A DNA stretch of 64,000 bases from Geomonas sp. RF6 (GCF_021044625.1 NZ_CP087999.1:2832001-2896000); one strand, 5' to 3'; positions 34,731-44,411 are shown, numbered from the stretch's first letter. The notes: generated by a model from the sequence alone, not told the origin. Program-made: numbers and translations.

Positions 34731-35324
34731 ATGATGGGTGAACTTCTTTTCGATCCTTTCGTCTGGGGAGCGGCGGCACTCCTTTCACTGGACGGGCCGC
34801 ACCCCCTGGAGACGGCAACCTTTGCAGGTGGCTGTTTCTGGTCCATGGAACCGGTCTTCGATCACCTCCCGGGGGTCGTGTCTGTAACCCCGGGGTACAC
34901 CGGGGGGCGCACGGAAGAGCCGACCTACGAGGAGGTCTCCTCCGGCCGCAGCGGACATGTGGAAGCGGTGCAGATCCTCTATGACCCGAAGCGCACCAGC
35001 TACGGCAAGCTGCTGGAGGTCTTCTGGCGAAACATCGACCCCACCGTGAAAAACCGGCAGTTCTGCGACGTCGGCCCCCAGTACCGCAGCGTCATCTTTT
35101 TCGAGACGGAGGCGCAAAGGCGCCTTGCGGAACGCTCGCGCGAGGCTCTGGAGCGCGCCGGACTCTTCGACGGCAGAATCCTCACCGAGATTATCCCTGC
35201 ACGCGCATTTTATCCTGCCGAGGATTACCACCGGCAGTTCTACAGGAAGCACCCCACCAGATACGCCCAGTATTGGCACGGTTCCGGACGGGAGAAGCGC
35301 CTGAGCGAGCTGTGGGGGGAGTAG
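34731..35324 (+). CDS. msrA: Peptide methionine sulfoxide reductase A
   Basis: 197 residues. Reduces methionine-S-sulfoxide in proteins. Catalytic C35 lies in AGGCFWSMEP (the family norm is GCFWG[TA]E), followed by GVVSVTPGYTGG and the VDP-like turn YDPKRTSYGKLLEVFWRNIDPT. The C-terminal QFYRKHPTRYAQY is typical. The N-terminus of about 25 residues is partly hydrophobic and might be an export signal, though it lacks basic residues. RBS GGGGGAG is 5 bases upstream. msrB is not in the window. Confidence 0.93.
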   Translation: MMGELLFDPFVWGAAALLSLDGPHPLETATFAGGCFWSMEPVFDHLPGVVSVTPGYTGGRTEEPTYEEVSSGRSGHVEAVQILYDPKRTSYGKLLEVFWRNIDPTVKNRQFCDVGPQYRSVIFFETEAQRRLAERSREALERAGLFDGRILTEIIPARAFYPAEDYHRQFYRKHPTRYAQYWHGSGREKRLSELWGE

Positions 35325-35352
35325 CCGCCTCATCCCATTAAAAGGCCCAGCC

Positions 35353-35380
35353 TTTACAATTCACTTTTCTCACCTAAAAT
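35353..35380 (+). promoter_or_regulatory. Sigma70-type promoter of the mla operon
   Basis: TTTACA at 35353-35358, 16 bp spacer, TAAAAT at 35375-35380. Confidence 0.55.
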
Positions 35381-35414
35381 CTCTAGCGTGCTATTTCCTT
35401 CGCTGGAGGGGCCT

Positions 35415-36185
35415 TTGTCAAACTTCGTGGTAAATCTAGGCGCCTTCGTCCTGACCCGCCTGGAAGCGCTGGGGAGGATCTTCAGCTTCCTCCTCTACGC
35501 CTTTTACTTCTCCCTCCCCTCATTGAAGAAGCCGGTCCACATCCTCAAGCAGATAAATTTCATCGGAGCCCGGTCGACCCTCGTTATCATCCTGACCGCC
35601 TCTTTTACCGGCATGGTGCTCGGCCTTCAGGGGTACTACACCCTTTCCAAGTTCGGGTCGGAGGGGCTCCTCGGCTCTGCGGTGGCGCTCTCCCTGATCC
35701 GCGAACTCGGGCCGGTCCTCTCCGCCCTCATGGTCACCGGTCGCGCAGGGAGCGCCGTGGCGGCGGAGATAGGAATAATGCGGATAACAGAGCAGATAGA
35801 CGCCCTGGAAACGATGGCGCTGGAGCCCTTCAGGTATCTCGTTTCCCCGAAGCTCCTCGCCTCGATCCTGGCGCTTCCCCTCCTTTGCTCCATTTTCGAC
35901 GTGGTGGGGATTGCCGGAGGATACCTCGTGGGGGTGAAGCTCCTGGGGGTGAATCCGGGGGCGTATATGGGAGAGATGGAAAAGAGCGTCGAGTGGAAGG
36001 ACGTCTACTCCGGGTTCATCAAGTCGATCTCCTTCGGGGTGATCATAGCGTGGGTCTGCTGCTTCAAGGGGTACTACACCGGGCACGGTGCGGAGGGGGT
36101 GGCGAAGTCGACCACCTCGGCGGTCGTCACCTCCAGCGTCCTCATCCTGGTCTGGGACTATTTCATCACCTCCATCCTCCTGTGA
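35415..36185 (+). CDS. mlaE: MlaE-type ABC transporter permease
   Basis: 256 residues, five or so hydrophobic segments. Family motifs: FIGARSTLVIILTASFTGMVLGLQGYYTL, LIRELGPVLSALMVTGRAGSAVAAEIG (the conserved E-x-G loop), and EQIDALETMALEPFRYL. Inner-membrane permease that moves phospholipids together with MlaF and MlaD to keep outer-membrane asymmetry. TTG 35415 is chosen as start because GGAGGGG is 5 bases before it; the open frame begins at GTG 35388 without a ribosome-binding site. First gene of mlaE-mlaF-mlaD-tolC-like. Confidence 0.9.
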   Translation: MSNFVVNLGAFVLTRLEALGRIFSFLLYAFYFSLPSLKKPVHILKQINFIGARSTLVIILTASFTGMVLGLQGYYTLSKFGSEGLLGSAVALSLIRELGPVLSALMVTGRAGSAVAAEIGIMRITEQIDALETMALEPFRYLVSPKLLASILALPLLCSIFDVVGIAGGYLVGVKLLGVNPGAYMGEMEKSVEWKDVYSGFIKSISFGVIIAWVCCFKGYYTGHGAEGVAKSTTSAVVTSSVLILVWDYFITSILL

Positions 36186-36194
36186 GAGTGCGGC

Positions 36195-36941
36195 ATGCTC
36201 ACCCTGAAAGGTGTCACCAAAAGATTCGGCGCCCAGGTCGTCCTCGACGAGATCGACCTGGAGATCCCGACGGGAAAGATCACCTCCATCATCGGCCCTT
36301 CCGGTGAGGGGAAGAGCGTCCTTCTAAAGCACATGATCGGGTTGTTGCGCCCCGACCGCGGCAGCGTTCTCGTGGACGGCGAGGATATTGCGAAGCTGAA
36401 CCGGCGCAAGCTGAACAAGATGCGTGAGCAGTTCGGGATGCTCTTTCAGAATGCGGCCCTCTTCGACTCCATGACCGTGTACGAAAATGTAGCATTTCCC
36501 CTGGAGGAGAAGACGGCCCTCCCGGCACGGGAGATCCGGGAACGGGTGCACCAGGCGCTGGCGACAGTGGGGCTGCCGGGAGTGGAGCGGAAGTATCCGG
36601 ACGAGCTTTCGGGGGGGATGAAAAAGAGGGTGGGGCTGGCGAGGGTATTGGTGATGAACCCGCGCATCATCCTCTTCGACGAGCCCACCACCGGGCTCGA
36701 CCCGATCATTTGCAGCGCGATTCACCACATGATCCGGGAAACCCATGAGAAGTTCGGCTTCACGGCGGTAGTGGTTTCACACGAGATACCGGAGATCTTC
36801 GACATCTCCGACCGGGTGGCGGTGCTGCACCGTGGCAAGATCGTGGCGGTCGGCCCCCCGGAGGCGATCGAGCTTTCCCCCGACCCGGTGGTGCGCCAGT
36901 TCATCAGCGGGAGCCTCGATGGCCCGATACGCGTAGCCTGA
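36195..36941 (+). CDS. mlaF: MlaF-type ABC transporter ATPase
   Basis: 248 residues. Walker A GPSGEGKS (34-41, with E replacing the usual G/C, common in MlaF), Q-loop FQNAALFDSMTV, signature LSGGMKKRVGLARVL, Walker B IILFDEPTTGLDP and H-loop SHEIPE. Drives the MlaE permease. It lies 9 bp after mlaE and 28 bp before mlaD. No MlaB STAS-domain gene is in the operon, which is common outside gammaproteobacteria. Confidence 0.92.
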   Translation: MLTLKGVTKRFGAQVVLDEIDLEIPTGKITSIIGPSGEGKSVLLKHMIGLLRPDRGSVLVDGEDIAKLNRRKLNKMREQFGMLFQNAALFDSMTVYENVAFPLEEKTALPAREIRERVHQALATVGLPGVERKYPDELSGGMKKRVGLARVLVMNPRIILFDEPTTGLDPIICSAIHHMIRETHEKFGFTAVVVSHEIPEIFDISDRVAVLHRGKIVAVGPPEAIELSPDPVVRQFISGSLDGPIRVA

Positions 36942-36969
36942 ATGGGATGGAGGGAAATGCGGGTGACCT

Positions 36970-37422
36970 ATGGAAAGAAGAAACCTTGAACTGACGGTGG
37001 GGATATTCGTTCTGATCGGCATTCTTTGCCTCGCCTATCTTTCGTTGAAGCTCGGAAAGGTGGAGCTTCTGGGGGGGGACCACTACCAAGTGGCTGCGGA
37101 CTTCGACTCGGTATCCGGTCTGAAGTCGGGGGCGTCGGTGGAGATCGCGGGGGTCCAGGTCGGGACGGTGGAGAGGATAGGGCTCGACCCGAAAGGGAGC
37201 GGCAGGGCCCGCGTCTACCTGAAGGTGCAAAGCGGCATCAAGCTCCAGGAGGACGTCATCGCCTCGATACGCTCCCGCGGCATCATCGGAGACAAGTTCG
37301 TCCTCCTTCAGCCCGGCGGGTCCGACACCGTGCTGAAGCCGGGGGGGAGGATACGTGAGACAGAATCGGCGGTCGATCTGGAGGAACTGCTCAGTAAATA
37401 CATACATGGCCAGGTGAAATAG
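36970..37422 (+). CDS. mlaD: MlaD-type lipid-binding protein (MCE domain)
   Basis: 150 residues. One N-terminal membrane helix (about 9-26, VGIFVLIGILCLAYLSL) and one MCE domain (YQVAADFDSVSGLKSGASVEIAGVQVGTV, then GDKFVLLQPG). Family members form hexameric rings that carry lipids from MlaE across the periplasm. The C-terminal SAVDLEELLSKYIHG is the usual MlaD end. Length is normal (E. coli MlaD is 183). Confidence 0.92.
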   Translation: MERRNLELTVGIFVLIGILCLAYLSLKLGKVELLGGDHYQVAADFDSVSGLKSGASVEIAGVQVGTVERIGLDPKGSGRARVYLKVQSGIKLQEDVIASIRSRGIIGDKFVLLQPGGSDTVLKPGGRIRETESAVDLEELLSKYIHGQVK

Positions 37423-37455
37423 CCTGCGGGTACCCTGGTCACTGGAGGAGGCGAC

Positions 37456-38862
37456 ATGATGCGGAAAAAGATCCATTTGCTGTCGCTCAGGAACGTGATC
37501 TCCCACTTTGCGGTACGCGGCTCTGGCGGTGCGGGACTCGTTGCCGTCGGCATTTTGCTCATCCTGCCGGCTCTCGCGGGGGCACAGGGGGGGCATCCCC
37601 TGACACTCGACGAAGCGGTGCGGCGTGCGCTGGCGAACGCCCCGGAACTCGGGGAGGCGCAATCGGACATTGATCTCATGAGCGCGAAGCTTGCCGAGGC
37701 GAAGGGGTATCGTTTTGCGAAGATCGACTTCCTCGGGCTCACAGGGCCGGTACCGCGCGCCCGCGGCAACCAGGTCTCCTCTCCGGACACAGGCTCCGAG
37801 CTGAACCATCTCGGCTGGTTCGAGCGGGGAGACGTCACCCTTGTGCAGCCGATCTACACCTTCGGGAAGATCAGCAACGCCATGACCGCCGCGACCCACG
37901 GGGTGAAGGTGGAGCAGGCCCGCAGGGAACAGCGGCGCAACGAGATCGCCCTGAAGGTGAAGGAGTATTATTACTCCGTGCTCCTCGCGCGGGAGATGAA
38001 GGAGGTTCTGTGCGAGGTTCGGGAGGACCTGAACAAGGCGCGCGATACGGCTCAGAAGCTCCTGGCGAAGGAATCGGAAAACGTCGAGGAGGCGGATCTT
38101 TTCAAGCTCGCCGCCTTCAACGGAGAGGTGGGAAACTATCTGGCGCAGGCGGAGAAGGGTGAGACCCTGGCGCTTTCGGCGCTTTCGGTGCGGATGGGGG
38201 GAACGACCGACGTGGTCCCCGACCTCGGCGACCAGCGCCTCGCCCTCGTTGATGTTCCTCTGGAGCGGTTCGAGGCGTATGCCGAGCGGGCGAAGCAGCA
38301 GCGTCCCGAGTTCAAGCAGGTAAGTGAAGGACTGCAGGCGAGGAGCGCTCTGGTGGAGGGGGCGAAGGCAGCCCGCTACCCCGACCTCTTTCTCGGCGGC
38401 TACCTCTCCGCGGCCTATGCCTCGCAGCGCGACAAGGTGAACAACCCGTGGATCCAGGACAACTTCCGGCACTTCTGGGGGGGGGTCGCGCTGGGGATCA
38501 AGTGGGGGCTCGACTTCGGCATCAGTTCCGCAAAGATCGCGCAGGAGCAGGCTCAATACGAGAAACTCCTCTCCACGAAAGCCTTTGCAGAGGAAAACAT
38601 CCCCCTGCAGATCAGGAAATATTACGACGAAGGGGTGCAGGCGCGGACCGCCCTGGCGGAGACGAAGAGCGGCTATGAAAACTCGAAGAAGTGGGCGGTG
38701 ACGTCCTCTTCAAACTTCGACTTCGGCATCGGCCCGGCGAAGGACATATTCGATTCGCTGCAGCAGTACGCGAAGATGCGGGCGGCGTACTTCCAGGCGA
38801 TCTACGACTACAACATGGCCATCGCCAACCTGTGCTACGCCACCGGGGAATCGCCGCTGTAG
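37456..38862 (+). CDS. TolC-family outer membrane channel protein in the mla operon
   Basis: 468 residues. TolC/OEP repeats: LTLDEAVRRALANAPELGEAQSDIDLMSAKLAEAKGYRFAKID, FERGDVTLVQPIYTFGKISNA, and the second repeat in the C-terminal half with long coiled segments. It sits 33 bp after mlaD with a strong GGAGGAGG site, so it is the last gene of the operon. The signal peptide is unusually long (about 44 residues, with the hydrophobic core only at 24-43). It may provide an outer-membrane exit for the Mla complex, although classical Mla uses MlaA, which is not seen here. Confidence 0.85.
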   Translation: MMRKKIHLLSLRNVISHFAVRGSGGAGLVAVGILLILPALAGAQGGHPLTLDEAVRRALANAPELGEAQSDIDLMSAKLAEAKGYRFAKIDFLGLTGPVPRARGNQVSSPDTGSELNHLGWFERGDVTLVQPIYTFGKISNAMTAATHGVKVEQARREQRRNEIALKVKEYYYSVLLAREMKEVLCEVREDLNKARDTAQKLLAKESENVEEADLFKLAAFNGEVGNYLAQAEKGETLALSALSVRMGGTTDVVPDLGDQRLALVDVPLERFEAYAERAKQQRPEFKQVSEGLQARSALVEGAKAARYPDLFLGGYLSAAYASQRDKVNNPWIQDNFRHFWGGVALGIKWGLDFGISSAKIAQEQAQYEKLLSTKAFAEENIPLQIRKYYDEGVQARTALAETKSGYENSKKWAVTSSSNFDFGIGPAKDIFDSLQQYAKMRAAYFQAIYDYNMAIANLCYATGESPL

Positions 38863-38883
38863 GTGAAGGTGATCATGTTAAAA

Positions 38884-38977
38884 TGTAGGCCGGGATAAGC
38901 CTCCGGCGTTCCCGGCAGATCCGGCGGCCCTTTTGCTGCCGGCGCTGCCGGAAACGCTTCGCTTATTCCGGCCTACA
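38884..38977. repeat. REP/BIME-like element copy D
   Basis: Starts TGTAGGCCGGGATAAGCC and ends GCTTATTCCGGCCTACA, two complete inverted REP units with GTTCCCGGCA and TGCCGGAAACGC inside. It lies between two converging genes (tolC-like and the flavodoxin-like reductase) and is the cleanest copy. Confidence 0.88.
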
Positions 38978-38999
38978 TTTTTCTCTCTCTGATTCCTCT

Positions 39000-39602
39000 T
39001 TACGAAGTCGGCGCCGCCAGCTTCTTCCCGAGTAGCGCCGCCTTCCTTCTCGCCCCTTTCCCGAGCTCCTGATCCTTCTGCCGGGCGCTCAGCCCGATGA
39101 ACAGAACCCCCACCGTCTTCGCCCCCATGAGATTAGCCACCTGCTTCAGCGTCTTTACCAGCTTCGTGCAGAGTCGCGCCACGACGGCCGGTGCGGCGGA
39201 GGAGGCAACGACGACGGCGCGCTTCGTTTTCGGCAACTTGCGCATCTTCGGCCCGGCGTTCCCCCACGGCCAGTAGGCGTAGCATACGAGGCGCTCGATG
39301 AAGCGCTTGGTGATGGCGGTGACGGTCCAGAAGTTCATGGGGGAGGCGAGGATGATCCCGTCGCTCGTCTCCAGCTGATCGAGTATCCCCGACATTTCGT
39401 CGGCAAGGGGACAGCTGCCGCGCATGCCGTCCGGGTTTTGGGTGCAGACGCGGCAGTTGGTGCAGAATTCGATGTGGGTGTCGGTGAGGTAGATCTTCGC
39501 GACCTGCGCACCCTCCGCCGCAGCCGAGGCAAGAATCTCATCGACGGCGCTGTCGATGATGTGCCCCTTGCGGTAGCTCCCTACGATTGCAGTGATTTTC
39601 AT
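39000..39602 (-). CDS. NADPH-dependent FMN reductase/flavodoxin-like protein
   Basis: 200 residues. Flavodoxin fold with an N-terminal phosphate loop GSYRKGHI (start KITAIVGSYRKG) and the SPMNFWTVTAITKRFIERLVC helix. Several cysteines lie in FCTNCRVCTQNPDGMRGSCP, a pattern of iron-sulfur-flavoprotein-like multimeric flavodoxins. It is probably a cytoplasmic flavin oxidoreductase with an unknown substrate. ATG 39602 has GGAGGGGG directly before it; the open frame continues upstream without support. Confidence 0.82.
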   Translation of the reverse strand: MKITAIVGSYRKGHIIDSAVDEILASAAAEGAQVAKIYLTDTHIEFCTNCRVCTQNPDGMRGSCPLADEMSGILDQLETSDGIILASPMNFWTVTAITKRFIERLVCYAYWPWGNAGPKMRKLPKTKRAVVVASSAAPAVVARLCTKLVKTLKQVANLMGAKTVGVLFIGLSARQKDQELGKGARRKAALLGKKLAAPTS

Positions 39603-39666
39603 GCCCCCTCCACTAATAGCGAAAACGCATTCCACGGCTGCGGCCTCGCGCCCAGCGAAGCCTCCG

Positions 39667-40197
39667 CTAGGCGGCATTCATCATCAGGTGCAGATATTCC
39701 TTCTCCATGACCAATTCGCGCGGGTCGGTGCGGTCGAGGAAGACTACCCCCTGCAGGTGGTCGTACTCGTGCTGGAATATGCGCGCCACGAACCCTTCGA
39801 GCTCTGCTTCCCGCGTTGTACCGTCCGCTCCGAGAAAGGCGACGCGAATCGACTTGTGCCTCGGCACGAAGCCGCGGATGCCGGGGATGCTGAGGCATCC
39901 CTCCCACCCCTTTTCCATCTCCTCCGAGCCCCACAGGAGCTTCGGGTTCATCATGATTATGGGGTCCATTTCCGATGCATTGGGATAGCGCGGGTTGGGG
40001 CGCGGAGCAATGATAAAAAGCTGGACCGACTCGTGCACCTGCGGCGCCGCGAGCCCGACCCCGTTTGCATCGACGACGGTCAGGAGCATATCCTCCACAA
40101 GTGAGCGGATCTCCGGTGCCGCATGATTTTCCACTTGGGCCGCGACCTTGCGCAACACCGGCCGCCCGAGCTGTGCAATCTGGCGGATGATGGCCAT
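39667..40197 (-). CDS. def: Peptide deformylase
   Basis: 176 residues. Removes the formyl group from new proteins. All three motifs are present: GVGLAAPQ (46-53), EGCLS (99-103, metal ligand C101) and HEYDH (143-147). RBS GAGGAG is about 8 bases upstream of ATG 40197; the frame to 40449 is not used. The usual partner fmt is not adjacent; genomes of this group often hold a second def near fmt, so this may be a paralogue. Confidence 0.94.
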   Translation of the reverse strand: MAIIRQIAQLGRPVLRKVAAQVENHAAPEIRSLVEDMLLTVVDANGVGLAAPQVHESVQLFIIAPRPNPRYPNASEMDPIIMMNPKLLWGSEEMEKGWEGCLSIPGIRGFVPRHKSIRVAFLGADGTTREAELEGFVARIFQHEYDHLQGVVFLDRTDPRELVMEKEYLHLMMNAA

Positions 40198-40315
40198 CTG
40201 GGTTCTCCTCTTGATTGATCCCCCCGGAGCGCTGGTTCCAGGTTGGGGGAGATACCGGGGAATGTACGACTCTCCCATCAATAGTAAGGCTTGAGCGCCT
40301 CGATTACCACACCCC

Positions 40316-41965
40316 TTACAAGCCGACAACCTCCCGGTCTTTAGGGTATTCCACCACGATATCGAAGGTAAGCTCCTTCTTCTCGCCGGCCCGCAGCGGG
40401 ATTTTCCAGACCAGCGTCCCGTCCGGACGCGTCTCCGATGGAGGCACACTCGGCTTGTCGAGCGATACCTTGATCTCCTGATCCCCCGAAAGGGGGAGCT
40501 GGTCGTGTATGGTGATCGTCTCCGCCTCCTTGCGGAAGTTCTGTACCTCGATCCGGTAGCGGTAGGTCTGCCTGCTCTTCCCGAAGATCCCGGCCTCCTT
40601 GTGGCTCTTCAGCTCCTCGCGCTTTACCGTGACCTGCTCGTCGGTGCCGAAGAAGAGGTCGAACTTCTCGCCGGGGGCGATCTTCTTGAGCCACGAGCTG
40701 CCGGTGTAGTTTCCGCCGGTGAAGGTGTTCACCTTGCCGGGGAGGAGGGGGTACTCCAGCTTGTTCACGATCTCCGACTTGAGGTACGCCGTCGGCGCCA
40801 GCTTCGGGACGGCGAGGAACTCGAGCGCCACCGGGAGCTTTTCGGTGGCGACGACCGTGCCGTGTTCGCTGCCGTCGGAAGGGATGCTGACGGGGCGCGG
40901 GATGCGGAAGGTCACCGAGGTACGCTCCTGGGCCACTTCAGCCGTCTCGTACCGGGCCGGTGCCGAGGGCGCCGCCTGCGGCGCCGGGAGGGCGGAGCCC
41001 ACGCGGAAATCCTCGGCACGTGCGGCTTTTGCCATGCCGCCGTCGTACAGCGGCACCGGGGGCGGGGGGGGGCGATAAAAGGAGATATGCCAGGGAGGGA
41101 GCTCCGGTGGTGCGCCGCCGAGTGCTGGGCGTGCGGTGGAGAGGGTGAGGGCGACATCCTGCCAGTCCTCACCGGTCTGCTGGCGTACCACCCCCCGAAA
41201 GACAAGGTCGGCCTCTTTCCCGTCCGCCCCGAGCCGGACGTCGTAGGCCGGCTCCCATCCCCCCTGCGGCACGATGCTGGAGAGCTCGAGGCAAAGGTTT
41301 CCGGCGCGAGAGACTTCGAGCGCCACCTGCACCGTCTTCGACTCCTTCGCCTGCGAGCCGATAGCCTCGTCCCGCTGACGGCGCAGAGCGTCGATCCGCT
41401 CCTTGAGCTGACGCTTCTCCTCGTCGACATCGCGGGCCTGCTCTTCAACCTTGGCGACGCCGCTCCCGACAAAGGAGAGCGCTTCATTGAGCTCCCCCGT
41501 GGTCGGCTTCCCGGCCGCGAGCTCCTTGGAGATGCGGTCTCCCCAGGCCACCCTTATGGAGTCGATAAAGCCGCGCTGCGACGCCAGCGCCGCCTTCCGG
41601 GCGTCGATACTTCCGATTTTCCGCTCCAGCGCCCTGATCTCTTGCTCGAGCTCCTTTGCGCGCTTTTCCGGGACCTGCTCCGCGAAGGCGCGCTTCACCT
41701 CCACGCCGACGATGGTAACCGATGCGCTCCCCGTGCCTGTTACGCGCACCGAGTCGTCCTGCACGAGAACGGGGAGGCGGCTGAAGTCGACGAGGTAGCT
41801 TCCGGGCTTGAGCGAGAGGGTGGCGCTTCGGGTGGTCATGGCGCGGTCGGGGTAGACGGTGACGGCGCTGATGCGATGCGGTGCCTCGAGGCGCTCTGTT
41901 GCGGCAGCCGAAGCGAAAGAGGGGAGGAGAAGAGAAACCAGCAACAACAAGGATCGCAGACGCAT
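40316..41965 (-). CDS. DUF4139-domain protein (mucoidy inhibitor MuiA-like)
   Basis: 549 residues. Signal peptide (about 1-21). The N-terminal DUF4140 strand region has ISAVTVYPDRAMTTRSATLSL, then a coiled coil at about 95-200 (AKELEQEIRALERKIGSIDARKAAL), then the DUF4139 domain with SSIVPQGGWEPAYDVRL and the C-terminal beta-sandwich (IEVQNFRKEAETITIHDQLP). Related proteins are called mucoidy inhibitor A; biochemical function is unknown. It is presumably periplasmic. Confidence 0.85.
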   Translation of the reverse strand: MRLRSLLLLVSLLLPSFASAAATERLEAPHRISAVTVYPDRAMTTRSATLSLKPGSYLVDFSRLPVLVQDDSVRVTGTGSASVTIVGVEVKRAFAEQVPEKRAKELEQEIRALERKIGSIDARKAALASQRGFIDSIRVAWGDRISKELAAGKPTTGELNEALSFVGSGVAKVEEQARDVDEEKRQLKERIDALRRQRDEAIGSQAKESKTVQVALEVSRAGNLCLELSSIVPQGGWEPAYDVRLGADGKEADLVFRGVVRQQTGEDWQDVALTLSTARPALGGAPPELPPWHISFYRPPPPPVPLYDGGMAKAARAEDFRVGSALPAPQAAPSAPARYETAEVAQERTSVTFRIPRPVSIPSDGSEHGTVVATEKLPVALEFLAVPKLAPTAYLKSEIVNKLEYPLLPGKVNTFTGGNYTGSSWLKKIAPGEKFDLFFGTDEQVTVKREELKSHKEAGIFGKSRQTYRYRIEVQNFRKEAETITIHDQLPLSGDQEIKVSLDKPSVPPSETRPDGTLVWKIPLRAGEKKELTFDIVVEYPKDREVVGL

Positions 41966-42070
41966 GGAGGTGCTCCTCTTGGTGGTGGTACAGGTATGTG
42001 TGTGGCAGGGGTGCTGCTTGCGCTGGCGCCGGTTGCGGGAGCCGAAGGGTGCGGCGGTGGAACTGCTCGT

Positions 42071-42101
42071 GGGGACGCCCCGGGAGGCGTCCCCACGTCT
42101 T
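42071..42101. other. GC-rich hairpin between serA and the MuiA-like gene
   Basis: Stem GGGGACGCC/GGCGTCCCC with short loop, followed by TCTTTTTG on the plus strand. Both neighbours run on the minus strand, so the T run is on the wrong side for a classical terminator of serA. Confidence 0.5.
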
Positions 42102-42110
42102 TTTGTGATG

Positions 42111-43295
42111 CTATCCTGCCATAGGCAGGTAACGCACCGCCAGCACGCCCTTGATGGAGCTGATGCTGTCGATCACTTCCTGCGGCACGTCGCTGTCGAC
42201 GTCGACGAGGGTGTAGGCCATCTCGCCGCGCGACTTGTTCATCATGTTGTGGATGTTGAGGCCGTGCTGCGCCATGGCCGTGGAGATCTGACCGACCATG
42301 TTCGGCACGTTGGAGTTTGCGATCGCAACCCTGAAGCGGGACTCGCGCTGCATGAGCACCGTCGGGAAGTTCACCGAGTTCTGGATGTTTCCGTGCTCGA
42401 GGAAGTCGCGGATCTGATCGGCGACCATGACCGCGCAGTTTTCCTCCGCCTCGCGGGTGGAGGCGCCGAGATGCGGCAGGGAGATGACGTTCTCCTTCCC
42501 GTTGATCCCAGCCCCGGGAAAATCGCAGACGTAGTAGTGGAGCTTCTTGCTCTGCAGGGCCGCCAGCACGTCCTCCTCTTTCACGACCGCTTCCCGTGCA
42601 AAGTTGAGGAGGACGGTCCCTTCCTGCGCAAACTCCAGGTTCGAGGCGTTGATGAGGTGGCGGGTCGCGTCCAGAAGGGGCACGTGGACGGTGATGAAGT
42701 TGGAGTGCCTTACCACGTCGAGGACGCTCTCCGCCTTCTTCACCTGGGAGGGGAGGCTCCAGGCGGAGTCGACCGTGATCTCCGGGTCGAACCCGATGAC
42801 CTCCATGCCGAGCTTGATCGCGGCGTCGGCGACGATGCAGCCGATCTTGCCGAGACCGATGATCCCGAGGGTTTTCCCGGAGAGCTCGAAGCCGGAGAAG
42901 TTCTTCTTGCCGCTTTCGACCGTCTTCTCCATGTTCGAATCGTCAGGATCGAGATCCTCCACGAATTTGAGCGCCGCGGGAATGTTGCGGGCCGCCATGA
43001 GCATCCCCGCAAAGACGAGCTCCTTCACCGCGTTGGCGTTGGCGCCCGGTGCGTTGAATACGGGGACGCCGCGCCCGGACATCTCCTTCGTGGGGATGTT
43101 CTGGGTACCCGCACCGGCGCGCCCGATCGCCCTGACGCTCGCGGGGATGTCGATGCTGTGCATGTCCGCGGAGCGAACGAGGATGGCGTCTGGGTCGGAG
43201 ATCTGCTTTGCGACGGTGTAGCGGTCGATCGGGAGGCGGCTGAGCCCGATCTGGGAGATCTGGTTCAGAACGAGGATCTTGTAGGTGCTAGGCAT
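42111..43295 (-). CDS. serA: D-3-phosphoglycerate dehydrogenase
   Basis: 394 residues. First step of serine synthesis from 3-phosphoglycerate. NAD-binding [13 protein letters not shown], substrate-binding and catalytic regions [10 protein letters not shown] and the His region [19 protein letters not shown]-terminal ACT domain (about 320-394, [28 protein letters not shown]) suggests serine feedback. It is the shorter, about 390-residue form without the extra domain. It overlaps serC by 8 bp (ATGCCTAG), so the pair is translationally coupled. Confidence 0.95.
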   Translation of the reverse strand: MPSTYKILVLNQISQIGLSRLPIDRYTVAKQISDPDAILVRSADMHSIDIPASVRAIGRAGAGTQNIPTKEMSGRGVPVFNAPGANANAVKELVFAGMLMAARNIPAALKFVEDLDPDDSNMEKTVESGKKNFSGFELSGKTLGIIGLGKIGCIVADAAIKLGMEVIGFDPEITVDSAWSLPSQVKKAESVLDVVRHSNFITVHVPLLDATRHLINASNLEFAQEGTVLLNFAREAVVKEEDVLAALQSKKLHYYVCDFPGAGINGKENVISLPHLGASTREAEENCAVMVADQIRDFLEHGNIQNSVNFPTVLMQRESRFRVAIANSNVPNMVGQISTAMAQHGLNIHNMMNKSRGEMAYTLVDVDSDVPQEVIDSISSIKGVLAVRYLPMAG

Positions 43296-44370
43296 TCTTT
43301 ACCTCGAACTCTTTCATGTACTCAACAAGCGCCTGCACCCCTTCGAGCGGCATGGCGTTGTAGATGGAGGCGCGCATGCCGCCGACGGAGCGGTGCCCCT
43401 TCAGCTGCACGAGCCCGCGCGCCTTGGCACCTTTCAGGAACTCGTCGTCCAGCTCCGGCTTGGCGAGGGTGAAGGGGATGTTCATCAGGGAGCGGTCTTC
43501 GCGGCGCACCGGATTGTTGTAGAAGCTGCTGCTGTCGAGGAGGTCGTAGATGAGCGCCGCCTTCTCTGCGTTCTTCTTCTGCATGGCGGCGAGTCCACCC
43601 TGCTCCTTCAGCCATTTGAAAACGAGACCTGCGATGTAGATTCCGTAGGTCGGGGGGGTGTTGTACATGGAGTCCGCATCGGCGTGGGTCTTGTAGTTCA
43701 GCATCGCCGGGGTCTTTTCCGGAGCCTTCCCGATCAGGTCCTCGCGGATGATCACGATAGTGAGGCCGGCGGGGCCGATGTTTTTCTGCGCCCCTGCGTA
43801 GATCAGGCCGTACTTGGTGATGTCGATCGGCTTGGAGAGGATGTTGGAGGACATGTCGCATACCAGCGGCACATCGCCCGTCTCGGGGATCCACTGGAAC
43901 TCAACGCCGCCGATCGTCTCGTTGGCGCAGTAGTGCACGTATGCCGCATCCGCAGAGGGCTTCCAGTCGCCCTGAGCCGGTGCATAGGTGAACTTCTGGT
44001 CCTCGCTGGAGGCGATAACGTTCGGCTGGCAGAAAAGCTTCGCCTCCTTTATCGCCTTCTTCGACCACTCACCGGTATTGACGTAGTCGGCGCTGGTCTT
44101 CCCTGCAAGAAGGTTCATGGGGATCATGGCAAACTGCAGGGTGGCGCCGCCTTGCAGGAAGAGCACCTTGTAGTTGGAGGGTATCGCGAGCAGTTCCCTA
44201 AGATCAGCCTCAGCCGCTTCGGCGATGGCTATAAACTCTTTACCGCGGTGGCTCATCTCCATAACGGACTGACCCGAGCCGTTCCAGTCGAGCATTTCAG
44301 CGGCAGCCTTCTTGAGAACTTCCTCGGGCAACACTGCAGGACCGGCGCTAAAGTTGAATACGCGTGACAT
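43288..44370 (-). CDS. serC: Phosphoserine aminotransferase
   Basis: 360 residues, normal length. PLP enzyme that makes phosphoserine from 3-phosphohydroxypyruvate and glutamate. The start [31 protein letters not shown] and the PLP-lysine region [17 protein letters not shown] are typical of SerC. RBS GAAGGAGA is just upstream. With serA downstream it supplies serine; serB is not nearby. Confidence 0.96.
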   Translation of the reverse strand: MSRVFNFSAGPAVLPEEVLKKAAAEMLDWNGSGQSVMEMSHRGKEFIAIAEAAEADLRELLAIPSNYKVLFLQGGATLQFAMIPMNLLAGKTSADYVNTGEWSKKAIKEAKLFCQPNVIASSEDQKFTYAPAQGDWKPSADAAYVHYCANETIGGVEFQWIPETGDVPLVCDMSSNILSKPIDITKYGLIYAGAQKNIGPAGLTIVIIREDLIGKAPEKTPAMLNYKTHADADSMYNTPPTYGIYIAGLVFKWLKEQGGLAAMQKKNAEKAALIYDLLDSSSFYNNPVRREDRSLMNIPFTLAKPELDDEFLKGAKARGLVQLKGHRSVGGMRASIYNAMPLEGVQALVEYMKEFEVKNA

Positions 44371-44411
44371 AGGATCTCCTTCTCGTTGTGGTTTAGCAAA
44401 AAAAGGAATCT

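Noticed and set aside
42071-42101. Terminator of serA
   Set aside because: The T run lies on the plus strand whereas serA is on the minus strand, so it is listed only as a hairpin.
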